Positions 8,530 to 17,633 of a stretch of 64,000 bases of DNA are shown in pieces. Position numbers and translations under genes: made by a program. The stretch is from Dyadobacter soli. Its GTDB lineage: Bacteria > Bacteroidota > Bacteroidia > Cytophagales > Spirosomataceae. Numbering within the stretch: position 1 is the stretch's first letter; every line of letters starts with the position of its first letter. The stretch is from NCBI RefSeq assembly GCF_900101885.1, contig NZ_FNAN01000026.1, forward strand, positions 1 through 64,000, given 5' to 3'. The notes below the pieces were generated by a model. It worked only from the letters and a program-made list of their open reading frames with translations. It was not told the DNA's origin and made no database searches.

Positions 8530-9567
8530 TTATTTGCCGCCGCCCTGGTTGTGGCAGTTTTCGATCATTTTATTTCTCAATTCGATCGCCTTCGCAAGAG
8601 CTTCGTTGTAGCTGGCTTCTACGCGGGCGGTGTTTGAGTTTTTAACTTCTTCTGCACGGGCTTTCGCGATGGCCGCGATTTCCGTACAGGTACCGATCTT
8701 GGCAGCTTCGAGCTGGTTTACCTTGGCCAGGTAGTCGAGCAGCTGAACGTTGATCAACGCTTTCAGGTATTCGTACTGACCCGGTTTCAGGAACGGCTTC
8801 GCTTTTTCCAATGCAGCGAGTGCATCGTTAGCGATTTTGATACCTACCTGACGAAGTGCTTCGAAATGCTCTGCGCTGTTTTCACCGGTACATTTCTCAA
8901 GGTTACGCTGAATGCGTTCCAGGTCCTTGTTGTAGGCATCGTTGATTTTGTCCAGCTCTCTTGCTTTGGCGTCGTCGAGGCGCTCTTTGGTTCTGTCGAA
9001 CTTCTCGTTGGCACGGGCGATACAATCGTCTACGTTGCCAGCTTCAACAGCTGCATTTTGGGAAGCTGTTCCTTCGGTAACGGCGCCTGTGCGTCCGCCG
9101 TCAGGAAGGCCATCTACCTTTGCAGCGGTGAGTAGCGACAGGTAGCCCTGAAGTTTCGCGTCAGCGGTAGCTTTGCTCAGGATAGCGCGCACCTGGTCTG
9201 AATTCAGAACGGTTTTAGTTGCCTGCGCCGGGGTTACCTGGTTCAACGCCTTGATTTCAGCTTCGGTAAAAGAAGTAGAAATTTCCTCGGCTGCCGTAGC
9301 TACGCTTGCAGGGATATTTCCCGCAGTAACCGTGCTCAATGATTTGTTCAATTCTTCGGTTTTTGCCGAAGTTTCCACTTTTCCGGGGACAAGTTTAATG
9401 TCCGGTGTTTCTTCCAGTGTGGTAGGGGCCATTTCGAGCTTGTCCAATTGATTGGAAAGCTCCGTATCGGCTGGTTGGAGTGAATCCGCTTCTTTGTCCT
9501 TACAATCATAAAGGAAGAATGTAAGGAACATCAGAAGGGATAGTAACCTCAGTGCACGTGTTTTCAT
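8530..9567 (-). CDS. Coiled-coil lipoprotein, unknown
   Basis: A 345-residue predicted lipoprotein, leader MKTRALRLLSLLMFLTFFLY then DC (Cys22). The lipobox is atypical because Asp precedes the Cys. After a Pro/Thr/Glu-rich linker comes an Ala/Lys/Glu-rich helical region. Residues ~180-340 are rich in charged residues with heptad-like spacing (IARANEKFDRTKERLDDAKA; LEAAKIGTCTEIAAIAKARA), predicting coiled coil. Three further Cys in this helical part (in DDCIA, EKCTG, GTCTE) and one near the C-terminus (ENCHNQGGGK) may pair. First gene of a likely operon with the YjbH-like gene. No homologue recognised. Confidence 0.75.
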   Translation of the reverse strand: MKTRALRLLSLLMFLTFFLYDCKDKEADSLQPADTELSNQLDKLEMAPTTLEETPDIKLVPGKVETSAKTEELNKSLSTVTAGNIPASVATAAEEISTSFTEAEIKALNQVTPAQATKTVLNSDQVRAILSKATADAKLQGYLSLLTAAKVDGLPDGGRTGAVTEGTASQNAAVEAGNVDDCIARANEKFDRTKERLDDAKARELDKINDAYNKDLERIQRNLEKCTGENSAEHFEALRQVGIKIANDALAALEKAKPFLKPGQYEYLKALINVQLLDYLAKVNQLEAAKIGTCTEIAAIAKARAEEVKNSNTARVEASYNEALAKAIELRNKMIENCHNQGGGK

Positions 9568-10479
9568 ACGAGTTAGATTTAGTGAAAAAAGATATTAGGC
9601 GGACTATTAAATTGGTTCAATAAGTACAATATTCTCCCGGGTCAGCATGCCTGTGAAGGCCTGACCTAACGCTGGCTGGTTACCGGTTGTAAACAGTCTG
9701 GTATCCCCAATCGCACAATAATGCCGGGCATTGCCTTCGTAAGACAAGCTGCATACGCGAACGGATACTCCTATATGTTCCTTATCACGCCATTCCGCAA
9801 CCCATTTGGTTGTGAAGCATGATCAGGACCGCACGTGCCTTTCCCGCATTCCAAAAGGAATTTTCGCAATTATCAGTAAGAGGAAGATGGTCCGACATTC
9901 CCGGAAGGGAAGCCGGTGAAACAGAATTGTTATAAGATAGGGTCGGAGTATTCAAATGCTCCCATAGGCAGGGGCGCATATTGCCTCGTGGCGAAAGCCG
10001 TCGGTAAGTATTTTCCATCATGTCATTTAACGTTGAGTGAGTTACTATCCAGACAGAGTTTTCATTCGAAAATGAAATTCCACTAGCAATGTGTAGATGT
10101 TATTTTACTTCAAATCTGCTACATGTAAAATAAAATCTACAACAAGTTTAAAGCATAAGATTTCAATTTCAAAATAAAAATATCTCTACAATCTCATAAT
10201 GAATTGATATTGAGATAAATAAATTTCAATAGGACTGAATATTAAAACTTGTTCTTTTAAAAGTCACATGATGAAAACACGGTTGAGTGTCGTTTTTTCT
10301 GGAATAGTCCGTGACGATCATGCCGATCTTCGGTGACCGGCGGCCGGTTGTGCATATTCGTCTGCAAGAGCGGTTTTGTGCGGTATTATCGTTGGTTATT
10401 TACAGTTTTTTCGAAATGAGTGACTATATTATTCTGATTGGATGCTTTTTTGTGTGTATCCAATCATCCTGAACCTCTC
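9568..10479. other. Long intergenic region, no convincing gene
   Basis: About 0.9 kb between divergent transcription units. The left part (9600-10040) has coding-like GC, and the right part (10060-10280) is strongly AT-rich. A 78-codon frame on the minus strand (9785-10021) is open, but its product has no domain-like pattern; it could be debris of an older gene. The AT-rich section presumably holds the promoter of the amidohydrolase operon starting at 10480. Confidence 0.5.
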
Positions 10480-11772
10480 ATGAATTTTTTCAAACTGCTC
10501 CGGCTCAAAACAGTGTGCATCCGGTTTCCCGCTGCCTTGCTGCTGATTTTCCTGCTCGTTGGTATATCGCATGGCCAATCCATCGACCTGCTCATCAAAG
10601 GCGGCCATGTAATCGATCCTAAAAACCGTATTGACGGTATGATGGATGTCGCTGTTACCGGCGGAAAAATTGTGCAGGTATCTGCGTCCATCCCTGTTTC
10701 CGATGCTAAAAAAGTAGTTGAGGCGAAGGGAATGTATGTCGCACCCGGCTTTATCGACATGCATGTGCATGTTTTCAATGGTACCACACCGGAGTCCTAC
10801 ATTGCCAATGCGGCTACGAGCGTCGCGCCCGACGGTTTTACATTCCGCACGGGCGTTACCACGGTCGTGGATGCGGGTTCGTCGGGCTGGCGCAATTTCA
10901 AACTTTTCAAAGCGCAAACGATCGACCGTGCGCAAACACGGGTTCTTGCGTTTCTGAACATCGTCGGTACCGGTATGGCGAGCCGCTACGAGGAGCAGGA
11001 CCTGAGCGATATGAACCCGCAGATGGTCGCTAATATGATCAAAAGATTGTATCCCAATATCATCGTCGGAATCAAATCGGCGCATTACTGGGGCGATTAC
11101 AGCCAGGTGCAGCGCGCCGTGGAGGCCGGGAAACTAGCCGAGGTACCTGTAATGGTCGATTTTGGAGAGCACCGCCCGCCGTTGTCGATCGAAAAGCTGT
11201 TTCGTGAATACCTCCGCCCCGGCGACATTTTCACGCACACGTACGCGCACGGGCCCAACGACCGCGAAACGGTGGTCGACGAGCAGGGTAAAGTGAAACC
11301 TTTTGTGCTCGAAATGCAGAAAAAGGGCCTTGTGTTCGATGTCGGCCACGGGGGTGGTGCATTTGCGTGGCGACAGGCAATCCCGTCCATCAAGCAGGGC
11401 TTTCTGGCGAATGTCATCAGCACCGACCTGCATACCGACAGCATGAACGGCGGCATGAAAGGTCTCGATAATGTGATTTCCAAATTTCTGAACATGGGTG
11501 TGCCGCTGCCCGACGCCATATTGCGCGTGACCTGGAACCCGGCGCAGGTGATCAAACGCCTGGACTTGGGTAGTTTGAGTGTAGGCTCGGAAGCTGATAT
11601 TACCGTTTTCAGTGTGCGCACCGGCGATTTTGGGTTTATAGATGCCCGCAGGTTGAAAATGAATGGAAACAAAAAACTGGAAGCCGAACTGACGCTCCGG
11701 GCGGGTAAGGTGGTGTGGGATTTGAACGGCATCGGCGCCGCTCCCTGGGAATCTGAAATGCAAAGTAAATAG
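10480..11772 (+). CDS. Exported amidohydrolase, cog3964-like (copy 1)
   Basis: A 430-residue amidohydrolase-superfamily enzyme with an N-terminal signal peptide (start at 10480 gives a hydrophobic leader ending HGQ). Metal-binding marks: PGFIDMHVH (His95, His97), a likely carboxylated Lys in VGIKSAHYWG, His in IFTHTYAHG, DVGHGGGAF and the Asp of STDLHTD. The pattern fits the cog3964 group, formerly called dihydroorotase or deacetylase; characterised members hydrolyse acetylated 2-hydroxy acids such as acetyl-(R)-mandelate. The substrate here is unknown. The gene heads an operon: 5 bp to the second amidohydrolase. The upstream in-frame codons from 10438 are not needed. Confidence 0.85.
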   Translation: MNFFKLLRLKTVCIRFPAALLLIFLLVGISHGQSIDLLIKGGHVIDPKNRIDGMMDVAVTGGKIVQVSASIPVSDAKKVVEAKGMYVAPGFIDMHVHVFNGTTPESYIANAATSVAPDGFTFRTGVTTVVDAGSSGWRNFKLFKAQTIDRAQTRVLAFLNIVGTGMASRYEEQDLSDMNPQMVANMIKRLYPNIIVGIKSAHYWGDYSQVQRAVEAGKLAEVPVMVDFGEHRPPLSIEKLFREYLRPGDIFTHTYAHGPNDRETVVDEQGKVKPFVLEMQKKGLVFDVGHGGGAFAWRQAIPSIKQGFLANVISTDLHTDSMNGGMKGLDNVISKFLNMGVPLPDAILRVTWNPAQVIKRLDLGSLSVGSEADITVFSVRTGDFGFIDARRLKMNGNKKLEAELTLRAGKVVWDLNGIGAAPWESEMQSK

Positions 11773-11777
11773 GCGGT

Positions 11778-13031
11778 ATGAAAAAGATAATCTGCCATTT
11801 TCGCTCAAATCTCAGCTTGCTGATCGCATTCTGGCTCGTGCTAATGCTGTCGCAGGACGGTTTTGCGCAGACTTACGAGCTGGTGATCAAAGGTGCGCAC
11901 GTCATCGATCCGGCCCATTCGAGGAATGGCAAAATGGATGTGGCGGTGAGCCAGGGGAAAATTGCAAAGGTTGCTTCGAATATCAGTGAAACCGCCGCGC
12001 AGGTAATTAATGCGGAAGGGCTTTACCTCACACCCGGGTTTATCGACCCGCATACGCATGTGTTCGTAGGCACGCAGGCGGGGCAATTTGCCAACGGTGT
12101 CAACAGCGTTTCGCCCGATGATTTTACATTCAGGTCGGGGGTAACTACGGTTGTCGATGCCGGTACTTCGGGCTGGCGGAGTTTTCCATTGTTTAAAAAG
12201 CAGGTGATCGACCAGTCCAAAACGCGCATTCTGGCTTTTCTGAACATTGCAGGTGGCGGAATGACCGGCGCGGCACATGAGCAGAATTTGCAGGATATGA
12301 ATGTCGATTCTGCGGTTGCGGTCATGCAGCAGTACCCGGACGTTATCGCAGGCGTCAAAATCGGACATTATAACGGAAAAGAATGGACGCCGTTCGATCA
12401 TGCATTGCAGGCAGCAAAGCAAGCCGGCAAGCCGCTTTTTGTAGAATGCCATTTGCCCGAATATGCATTGGAAGACCAACTGGCGAAGATGCGGCCGGGG
12501 GACATCATTACCCACACTTTCGAGAACATCAAAGAGCGTATGCCGATCGTCGGCGAAAACGGCCAGGTACGTCCATTCGTCCTTGCAGCGCAGAAAAGAG
12601 GCGTCTTGTTCGATCTGGGCCACGGAGGCGCGGGTTTCTGGTTCGATCAGGCGGTACCGGCCGTAAAACAGGGTTTTTATCCCAATTCCTTCGGCACCGA
12701 CCTGCACCGTTTCAGCATGAACTCGGCTATGAAGGACATGGCTAATGTGATGTCCAAATTCATGGCGATGGGTCTTTCGCTGGAACAGGTGGTGGAAATA
12801 GCCACCTGGAATGCCGCAAAGGCTCTTAACCACCCCGAACTGGGTAATCTGAAAAAAGGTAACCCGGCCGATCTTGCGTTGTTTCGTCTGCGGGAGGGCG
12901 TTTTCGGTTTTATGGATTCGGCCGGGAACAGTATCAGCGGCAGCCGCAAGCTGGAAGTGGAAATGACCGTCCGGCAGGGAAAGGTCGTTTGGGACCTGAA
13001 CGGACTGGCGGCGAAGAAAAAAGCATTTTAA
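11778..13031 (+). CDS. Exported amidohydrolase, cog3964-like (copy 2)
   Basis: A 417-residue paralogue of the upstream enzyme, with signal peptide MKKIICHFRSNLSLLIAFWL and onward to FAQ31. It keeps the metal ligands: PGFIDPHTH (His92, His94), GVKIGHYNG (probable carboxy-Lys), IITHTFEN, DLGHGGAGF and GTDLHRFSMN. The two proteins align along their whole length, so this is a tandem duplication that has diverged and may have different substrates. It is followed after 11 bp by the PQQ-dehydrogenase/cytochrome gene. Location is predicted to be periplasmic, which is unusual for amidohydrolases of this group. Confidence 0.85.
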   Translation: MKKIICHFRSNLSLLIAFWLVLMLSQDGFAQTYELVIKGAHVIDPAHSRNGKMDVAVSQGKIAKVASNISETAAQVINAEGLYLTPGFIDPHTHVFVGTQAGQFANGVNSVSPDDFTFRSGVTTVVDAGTSGWRSFPLFKKQVIDQSKTRILAFLNIAGGGMTGAAHEQNLQDMNVDSAVAVMQQYPDVIAGVKIGHYNGKEWTPFDHALQAAKQAGKPLFVECHLPEYALEDQLAKMRPGDIITHTFENIKERMPIVGENGQVRPFVLAAQKRGVLFDLGHGGAGFWFDQAVPAVKQGFYPNSFGTDLHRFSMNSAMKDMANVMSKFMAMGLSLEQVVEIATWNAAKALNHPELGNLKKGNPADLALFRLREGVFGFMDSAGNSISGSRKLEVEMTVRQGKVVWDLNGLAAKKKAF

Positions 13032-13042
13032 CCGAAACTGTC

Positions 13043-14806
13043 ATGCATTCTCATTCTTTCAAATTCAAAAGGTTCGGGACCTACCTGAGCCTGGCGCTCG
13101 TTACGCTTGCACTCGCGGGCGCTACGCATATGCGTACGGAAAAACTCCCCGCCGGCGATCCTGATAATGGAGGCCTCACTACGCCTGACGGCTTCGAAAC
13201 GGTTGTAGTTGCCGATAGTACGGGGCTGGCCCGGCATATCGTGGTGAATAGCAATGGCGACATTTATATCAAACTCCGTTATTTCGGCAAGGGGCAGGGT
13301 GGCGGCACCGTCGCGCTCAGGGACACGAATGGCGACGGCAAAGCGGATATTATACGAAACTTCGGCAACTACCAGGACCATAGCAGCCTCGCCAACGGCA
13401 TTGCCATCCGGAACGGTTACCTGTATTATAGCTCTTCCTTAGCGGTTTACCGCAGCAAACTCATTCCCGGACAACTTCTGCCCGACGAAAAAACCGAGCT
13501 GATCTTGCAGGACGATCACGAGCATGGTGCGCATTGGCATATCACCAAACCCATGGCTTTCGACGACCAGGGTAATATGTATGTGCCCTTCGGCGCGCCT
13601 TCCGACGCTTGCCAGGATATGGTGAATTCGCCGGGTGGAAAGCCGGGTAGCCCGGGAATAAATCCTTGTCCTGACCTCGAAAAGCACGGCGGCATATGGA
13701 AATTCAGCGCCGATAAGCCGAACCAGACCCAATCCGACGGCACATTGTACGCTACCGGCTTGCGGAGCATCGTAGGAATGCGGTGGAACCCGGCAGATAA
13801 AGGCCTTTACGCGGTCGTTCACGGCCGCGACAACCTCCACCGGCTCTTTCCCGAGCTTTTCAGCGGCTGGCAGAGCGCCGTATTGCCTTCCGAGGAATTT
13901 GTAAAAGTGACCCAGGGTACCAACGTCGGCTGGCCGTATTATTATTACGATCAGATGAAAGGGAAGAAAATGCTCAATCCCGAGTATGGCGGCGACGGCA
14001 AAAAGGAAGCGGAGGGAGCGAAGTACCAAAAGCCGTTGATCGGTTTTCCGGGGCACTGGGCGCCCAATGATGTGCTGTTTTACCAGGGAAACCAGTTTCC
14101 CGAGCGTTATAAAAACGGTGCATTCATTGCTTTTCATGGTTCCACCAACCGCGCGCCTTATCCGCAGGCGGGCTATTTCGTATGTTTTGTACCGTTCAAA
14201 GACGGCAAGCCTTCCGGCGATTGGGAAGTATTTGCCGACGGTTTCGCGGGAGTCGACCCGATTATCAATGTGAGCGACGCGCAATTCAGACCGATGGGCC
14301 TCGCCGAAGGCCCGGATGGCTCGCTTTACATCACCGATTCTCGCAAAGGCAAAGTGTGGCGGATCATGTTTAAAGGCGATAAAAAAGGCTTTGGCACAAG
14401 CCAGCTGGCATCGATGGAAAAGCATAAGCAACTCGCACACATACGCACGCCCGACGAAGTAGCTGACAATCTCGACATTAAAACCAAGGAGCTCGGTCAG
14501 CGCATTTACAATACCTATTGCACGCCCTGCCACCAGCGCAACGGACTCGGCGACGGCAGTCGTTTCCCGCCGCTCGCGGGTTCCGAATGGGTGACGGGCA
14601 ATAAAAAGCAGTTGATAGAAGTGGTTGCCAACGGCCTCGAAGGTCCTATTCAGGTGGGCGGCAAGCCTTATAATGACCTCATGCCGAAGCACGATTTCCT
14701 CAAACACGAGGAAATGGCCCAGGTACTTACCTACATCCGCAAGAACTTCGGGAACGACGCCGACGCCATTTCGGTAAGCGACGTGCAGCGGGTGCTGGGA
14801 AATTGA
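13043..14806 (+). CDS. PQQ-dependent sugar dehydrogenase with C-terminal cytochrome c
   Basis: A 587-residue exported protein. Residues ~40-450 match the soluble glucose/sorbosone dehydrogenase (NHL-type six-bladed) fold: TPDGFETVVVADSTGLARHI, a Ca-binding-like DTNGDGKAD, GLRSIVGMRWNP, YAVVHGRDNLHR, and FRPMGLAEGPDGSLYITDSR. Residues ~480-575 form a class I cytochrome c: heme motif CTPCH with Cys493, and LMPKH offering the axial Met. This would oxidise a sugar or aldose-like substrate in the periplasm and pass electrons to the respiratory chain through its own heme. The start at 13043 gives a signal peptide; upstream codons overlap the amidohydrolase gene. Last gene of the operon. Confidence 0.85.
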   Translation: MHSHSFKFKRFGTYLSLALVTLALAGATHMRTEKLPAGDPDNGGLTTPDGFETVVVADSTGLARHIVVNSNGDIYIKLRYFGKGQGGGTVALRDTNGDGKADIIRNFGNYQDHSSLANGIAIRNGYLYYSSSLAVYRSKLIPGQLLPDEKTELILQDDHEHGAHWHITKPMAFDDQGNMYVPFGAPSDACQDMVNSPGGKPGSPGINPCPDLEKHGGIWKFSADKPNQTQSDGTLYATGLRSIVGMRWNPADKGLYAVVHGRDNLHRLFPELFSGWQSAVLPSEEFVKVTQGTNVGWPYYYYDQMKGKKMLNPEYGGDGKKEAEGAKYQKPLIGFPGHWAPNDVLFYQGNQFPERYKNGAFIAFHGSTNRAPYPQAGYFVCFVPFKDGKPSGDWEVFADGFAGVDPIINVSDAQFRPMGLAEGPDGSLYITDSRKGKVWRIMFKGDKKGFGTSQLASMEKHKQLAHIRTPDEVADNLDIKTKELGQRIYNTYCTPCHQRNGLGDGSRFPPLAGSEWVTGNKKQLIEVVANGLEGPIQVGGKPYNDLMPKHDFLKHEEMAQVLTYIRKNFGNDADAISVSDVQRVLGN

Positions 14807-14819
14807 TATTGATCCAAAG

Positions 14820-14857
14820 CAAAACACCCGCCGAAGCATATCCGGCGGGTGTTTTTG
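14820..14857. terminator. Bidirectional terminator
   Basis: Perfect 13-bp stem AAAACACCCGCCG / CGGCGGGTGTTTT with a 9-nt loop, between the stop of the PQQ-dehydrogenase gene (14806) and the stop of the convergent T9SS cargo gene (14873). Confidence 0.85.
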
Positions 14858-14872
14858 TGCAAATGCGGAAAA

Positions 14873-16306
14873 CTAAGGCATCAATACCTTTTTACTGATC
14901 ATGCCAGCATTGCTCCGTTGCAGTTTCAGGATATAAATACCTGCGGAGGTGCCGTTCTTCGGCTTTAATGTAAACTCGTTGCCAGTCTGGCTCAGCGAAA
15001 ATTTTACCGCTTTCCCCGACAAGTCGAAAAGGCTTACATTCGAAGCGCTTTCGTTTTTAAGCAGGAACCTGATTTCCCTCCCCGATGCCGGATTGCCCAA
15101 AAGCTCGAATGCAACGCTATTGGCACCATTGTCAATGGAAATCATGCGTGAAAATTCAAATTTTCCGTCGGCATCAACCATTTTGAGGCGGTAGTAATTG
15201 TTGCCCGCGAAAGGTTTGGTATCGAGGAACCCGTATTGCTGTGTCGCTGCCGAATTGCCTTTTGCCTGCACACGACCGAGCTGGATGAATTCTTTCGCAT
15301 CCGTACTTCTTTCGATATCGAAATGACTGCTGCCGGCTTCTTCGGTGGTGGTCCAGGAAAGGCTGATCGCATTATCGAGCAAAGAGCCGTTAAAGCGTGC
15401 AAGTGTTACGGGCAGTGTGATCGTACAACCGTTTCCAAGCTCGGCTATAATTGCATTCGGCAGGCTGGGGCCGGTGAGTACCACCCATATCGTACGCTTG
15501 TCTTCCAGGTGATCATAGTCGTATGGCTCATCCTTGCTATGGATCGGTTGCGAGGATGAAAGGCTGGTCACGCCGCTATCATATATCTCCTCATCACCTA
15601 TGCCAAAGGTTGTATTTCCGTTGGTCAGCACACCGTCGTCGAGGTATAATTTATACGTTACGTTAAATGCCGTCGGGTTGGTGGTGATGATATCCAGATC
15701 ATAAGTTCTCGGGCCGTCCGGCTCGTTGCAATTGATTTTACCAGTGATCACCGGGTCGTTTATTTGCAGGTTGAAACCCTTTGAAAAACAGTGAACGGAA
15801 GGTTTCTGGCTGGCTGCCTGGGTAGACCATACGTCGCCTTTCAGAATCGGAAGGTCGGCACATGCTCCCGGCACAGGGAATTGAATATTTTCGATTGTGA
15901 TACGGGATAATGCGCCTCCAAGGTCTTCTTCCAAAATAGTTAAACCCGCAAATAGCGGTATTACAGTAGCGTCGGCGCTATAATCAGACAACAATGACAC
16001 TGCGCCATCCATATCGATGGCAAGCGTGGCGAGAACCTTTTTAAGGTCGCCGGCTTCCGGTGCTTTTTTTGTGTAATCAATAATGGGATATTCAAGAGGT
16101 TTCCATAAGTGCACATAGGTAAACTTGTTACCACCATTTCTATCGATCGTGAAGGAAAGGTTAATGTTAACAATACAATCCGAGCCGCTGGGAGAAACAC
16201 TGTTAAGTTCAATTGCAGGTTCTGTCAACTCGCACTGTGCGAGAGACTTGACGGGGACAGACAATGCCGCGAGGACAAGGCATGCCCATAGGTAAAAAGT
16301 TTTCAT
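14873..16306 (-). CDS. Exported protein with type IX secretion (type A) sorting domain
   Basis: A 477-residue protein with signal peptide MKTFYLWACLVLAALSVPVK through LAQ. The body is beta-rich with several Cys (CELTEP, SDCIVN, GACADLP, HCFSKG, GKINCNEP, NGCTITLP). Residues ~305-390 resemble a fibronectin-type module (LSWTTTEEAGSSHFDIERS through YYRLKMVDADGKF). The last ~75 residues are a typical type A C-terminal sorting domain (NVSLFDLSGKAV, GIYILKLQ, ending KKVLMP), which directs secretion through the T9SS and surface attachment. Function of the body unknown. Single-gene unit. Confidence 0.85.
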   Translation of the reverse strand: MKTFYLWACLVLAALSVPVKSLAQCELTEPAIELNSVSPSGSDCIVNINLSFTIDRNGGNKFTYVHLWKPLEYPIIDYTKKAPEAGDLKKVLATLAIDMDGAVSLLSDYSADATVIPLFAGLTILEEDLGGALSRITIENIQFPVPGACADLPILKGDVWSTQAASQKPSVHCFSKGFNLQINDPVITGKINCNEPDGPRTYDLDIITTNPTAFNVTYKLYLDDGVLTNGNTTFGIGDEEIYDSGVTSLSSSQPIHSKDEPYDYDHLEDKRTIWVVLTGPSLPNAIIAELGNGCTITLPVTLARFNGSLLDNAISLSWTTTEEAGSSHFDIERSTDAKEFIQLGRVQAKGNSAATQQYGFLDTKPFAGNNYYRLKMVDADGKFEFSRMISIDNGANSVAFELLGNPASGREIRFLLKNESASNVSLFDLSGKAVKFSLSQTGNEFTLKPKNGTSAGIYILKLQRSNAGMISKKVLMP

Positions 16307-16726
16307 GATAGAGGACGTTTAGTGACTAAAAAATCATAGATCAATATACTTCCAATATCTTCAAATAGTTAAAAGATAGAAACTTTGATAAAGTATTTTC
16401 TACTAAACCGTTACTAGATATACGTTACTGTAAAAGTAGTACCTAATATGCTATATTTAGTTGTATTTTCCAGTAGAATTACTGAGTAAACCTATATAAA
16501 TTTATTTTTATAACACTGATTGATAGTTATTTATACCTTGGGTGAAGTATTTCTTACGATGTTTTTGATCTTAATGAGACCAATTCTAATATAAAGTTAC
16601 ATATTTAAAACATGTTGGGTGGGTGGTAAAATGACTATTAATAAAGTACAATTTTCGGGGCTGAGACTCTCTTGGAGGAATCCAATTCGGATTTGTGACC
16701 CTTTGGCAAAAGGAAGTGAAGTAATA
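16307..16726. other. AT-rich intergenic region
   Basis: 420 bp, strongly A/T-rich from ~16320 to 16600, with no credible gene. It lies upstream of the T9SS cargo gene (its promoter should be here) and downstream of the nitrilase-family gene. No clear terminator hairpin or repeat was found. Confidence 0.5.
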
Positions 16727-17629
16727 CTATATTGATTTAACAACAATCGTAGCATCATCATGTGCAAGCCCCATTGCCACCCGGGCCTGATCTTTGAAAT
16801 TAAACACATGCCCATCCCGGCGGACTTCGTCGACGAGCGAAAAATCGATCGTTTGGATAAGCCAGCCTGGTTCCTGAGGGGTTTTGGAGGAGATGATGCC
16901 CTCTTCGGGCATGTCTTTATCGGGTGTCGTATAGCAAGCCGCGTAACCATAGTTGATATCGACAGCCGGCGACCATGCCGCTTCACCGACCGTTTGGGAA
17001 ACGATGGTGTAAGCCTGGTTTTCGAGGGCGCGGGCGCGGGCTCCTACGTGTACGCGCGTGGCGCCCCGGATGGTTTCGGTGCAGCTTGGGGAGAGGATCA
17101 GTTTGGCACCGGCCTCGCAAAGTTTCTGTGCACCGATCGGAAATTCGACGTCGTAGCAGATCTGAATGCCGAATTTGCCCCACGGTGCTTCAAAAACGGT
17201 GAGTTGTTTCGGCGCACTCTCAATGCCCCAATGCTCGTTTTCGAAGCGGGTCATGAAAAATTTATCCTGGTAACCGGCCAGTCCATTGACCGAAAAGACA
17301 AAAGCGCGATTAAGGTTTAAGCCGTTTTCAATCACCGGAATGCTCGGCGCCACGATGGTGACGCGGTATTTGCGCGCAAGCGTTTCAAATGTTGCGCAAA
17401 AATCATTTTTCAGATTGTTCAGCTCAGTTATCTGACGGCGAATATCGTTCCGGATTTCATCATCGAAAATGCTCACAAGCTCCATCGCCCCATACTCCGG
17501 AAAAAGGAGCAGCTCCGCACCTCGGATCGCCGCGTCGGACACCCATTTTTCGGTGTGGGCCTGCCAGGAAGCGAAATCCGGGTGTTCGGTGATCGGGTAT
17601 TGCGCCGAAGCGACGGTTACTTGCTGCAT
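16727..17629 (-). CDS. Carbon-nitrogen hydrolase (nitrilase superfamily)
   Basis: A 300-residue cytosolic enzyme with the nitrilase-superfamily catalytic set: Glu45 (LLFPEYG), Lys123 (YQDKFFMTRFE) and Cys158 (IQICYDVEFP), plus Glu136 in HWGIE. Such enzymes hydrolyse amides or nitriles; the substrate is not evident. It is the third gene of a compact leftward operon: the GNAT gene ends 4 bp before its start. Fusions of a GNAT domain with a carbon-nitrogen hydrolase are known as single proteins in many bacteria, which supports a joint role of these two neighbours. Confidence 0.9.
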   Translation of the reverse strand: MQQVTVASAQYPITEHPDFASWQAHTEKWVSDAAIRGAELLLFPEYGAMELVSIFDDEIRNDIRRQITELNNLKNDFCATFETLARKYRVTIVAPSIPVIENGLNLNRAFVFSVNGLAGYQDKFFMTRFENEHWGIESAPKQLTVFEAPWGKFGIQICYDVEFPIGAQKLCEAGAKLILSPSCTETIRGATRVHVGARARALENQAYTIVSQTVGEAAWSPAVDINYGYAACYTTPDKDMPEEGIISSKTPQEPGWLIQTIDFSLVDEVRRDGHVFNFKDQARVAMGLAHDDATIVVKSI

Positions 17630-17633
17630 AGGC

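Noticed and set aside
9785..10021. A 78-codon minus-strand frame in the long intergenic region
   Set aside because: No signal peptide, domain pattern or repeat; its codons do not resemble the neighbours. It is only mentioned as possible debris.
11841..12833. A 330-codon open frame antisense to the second amidohydrolase gene
   Set aside because: Shadow of a gene with all metal-ligand motifs; no protein-family pattern.
13439..14839. A 466-codon open frame antisense to the PQQ-dehydrogenase gene
   Set aside because: It mirrors the codon pattern of a well-supported enzyme gene; its product lacks any domain and is rich in residues typical of antisense shadows.
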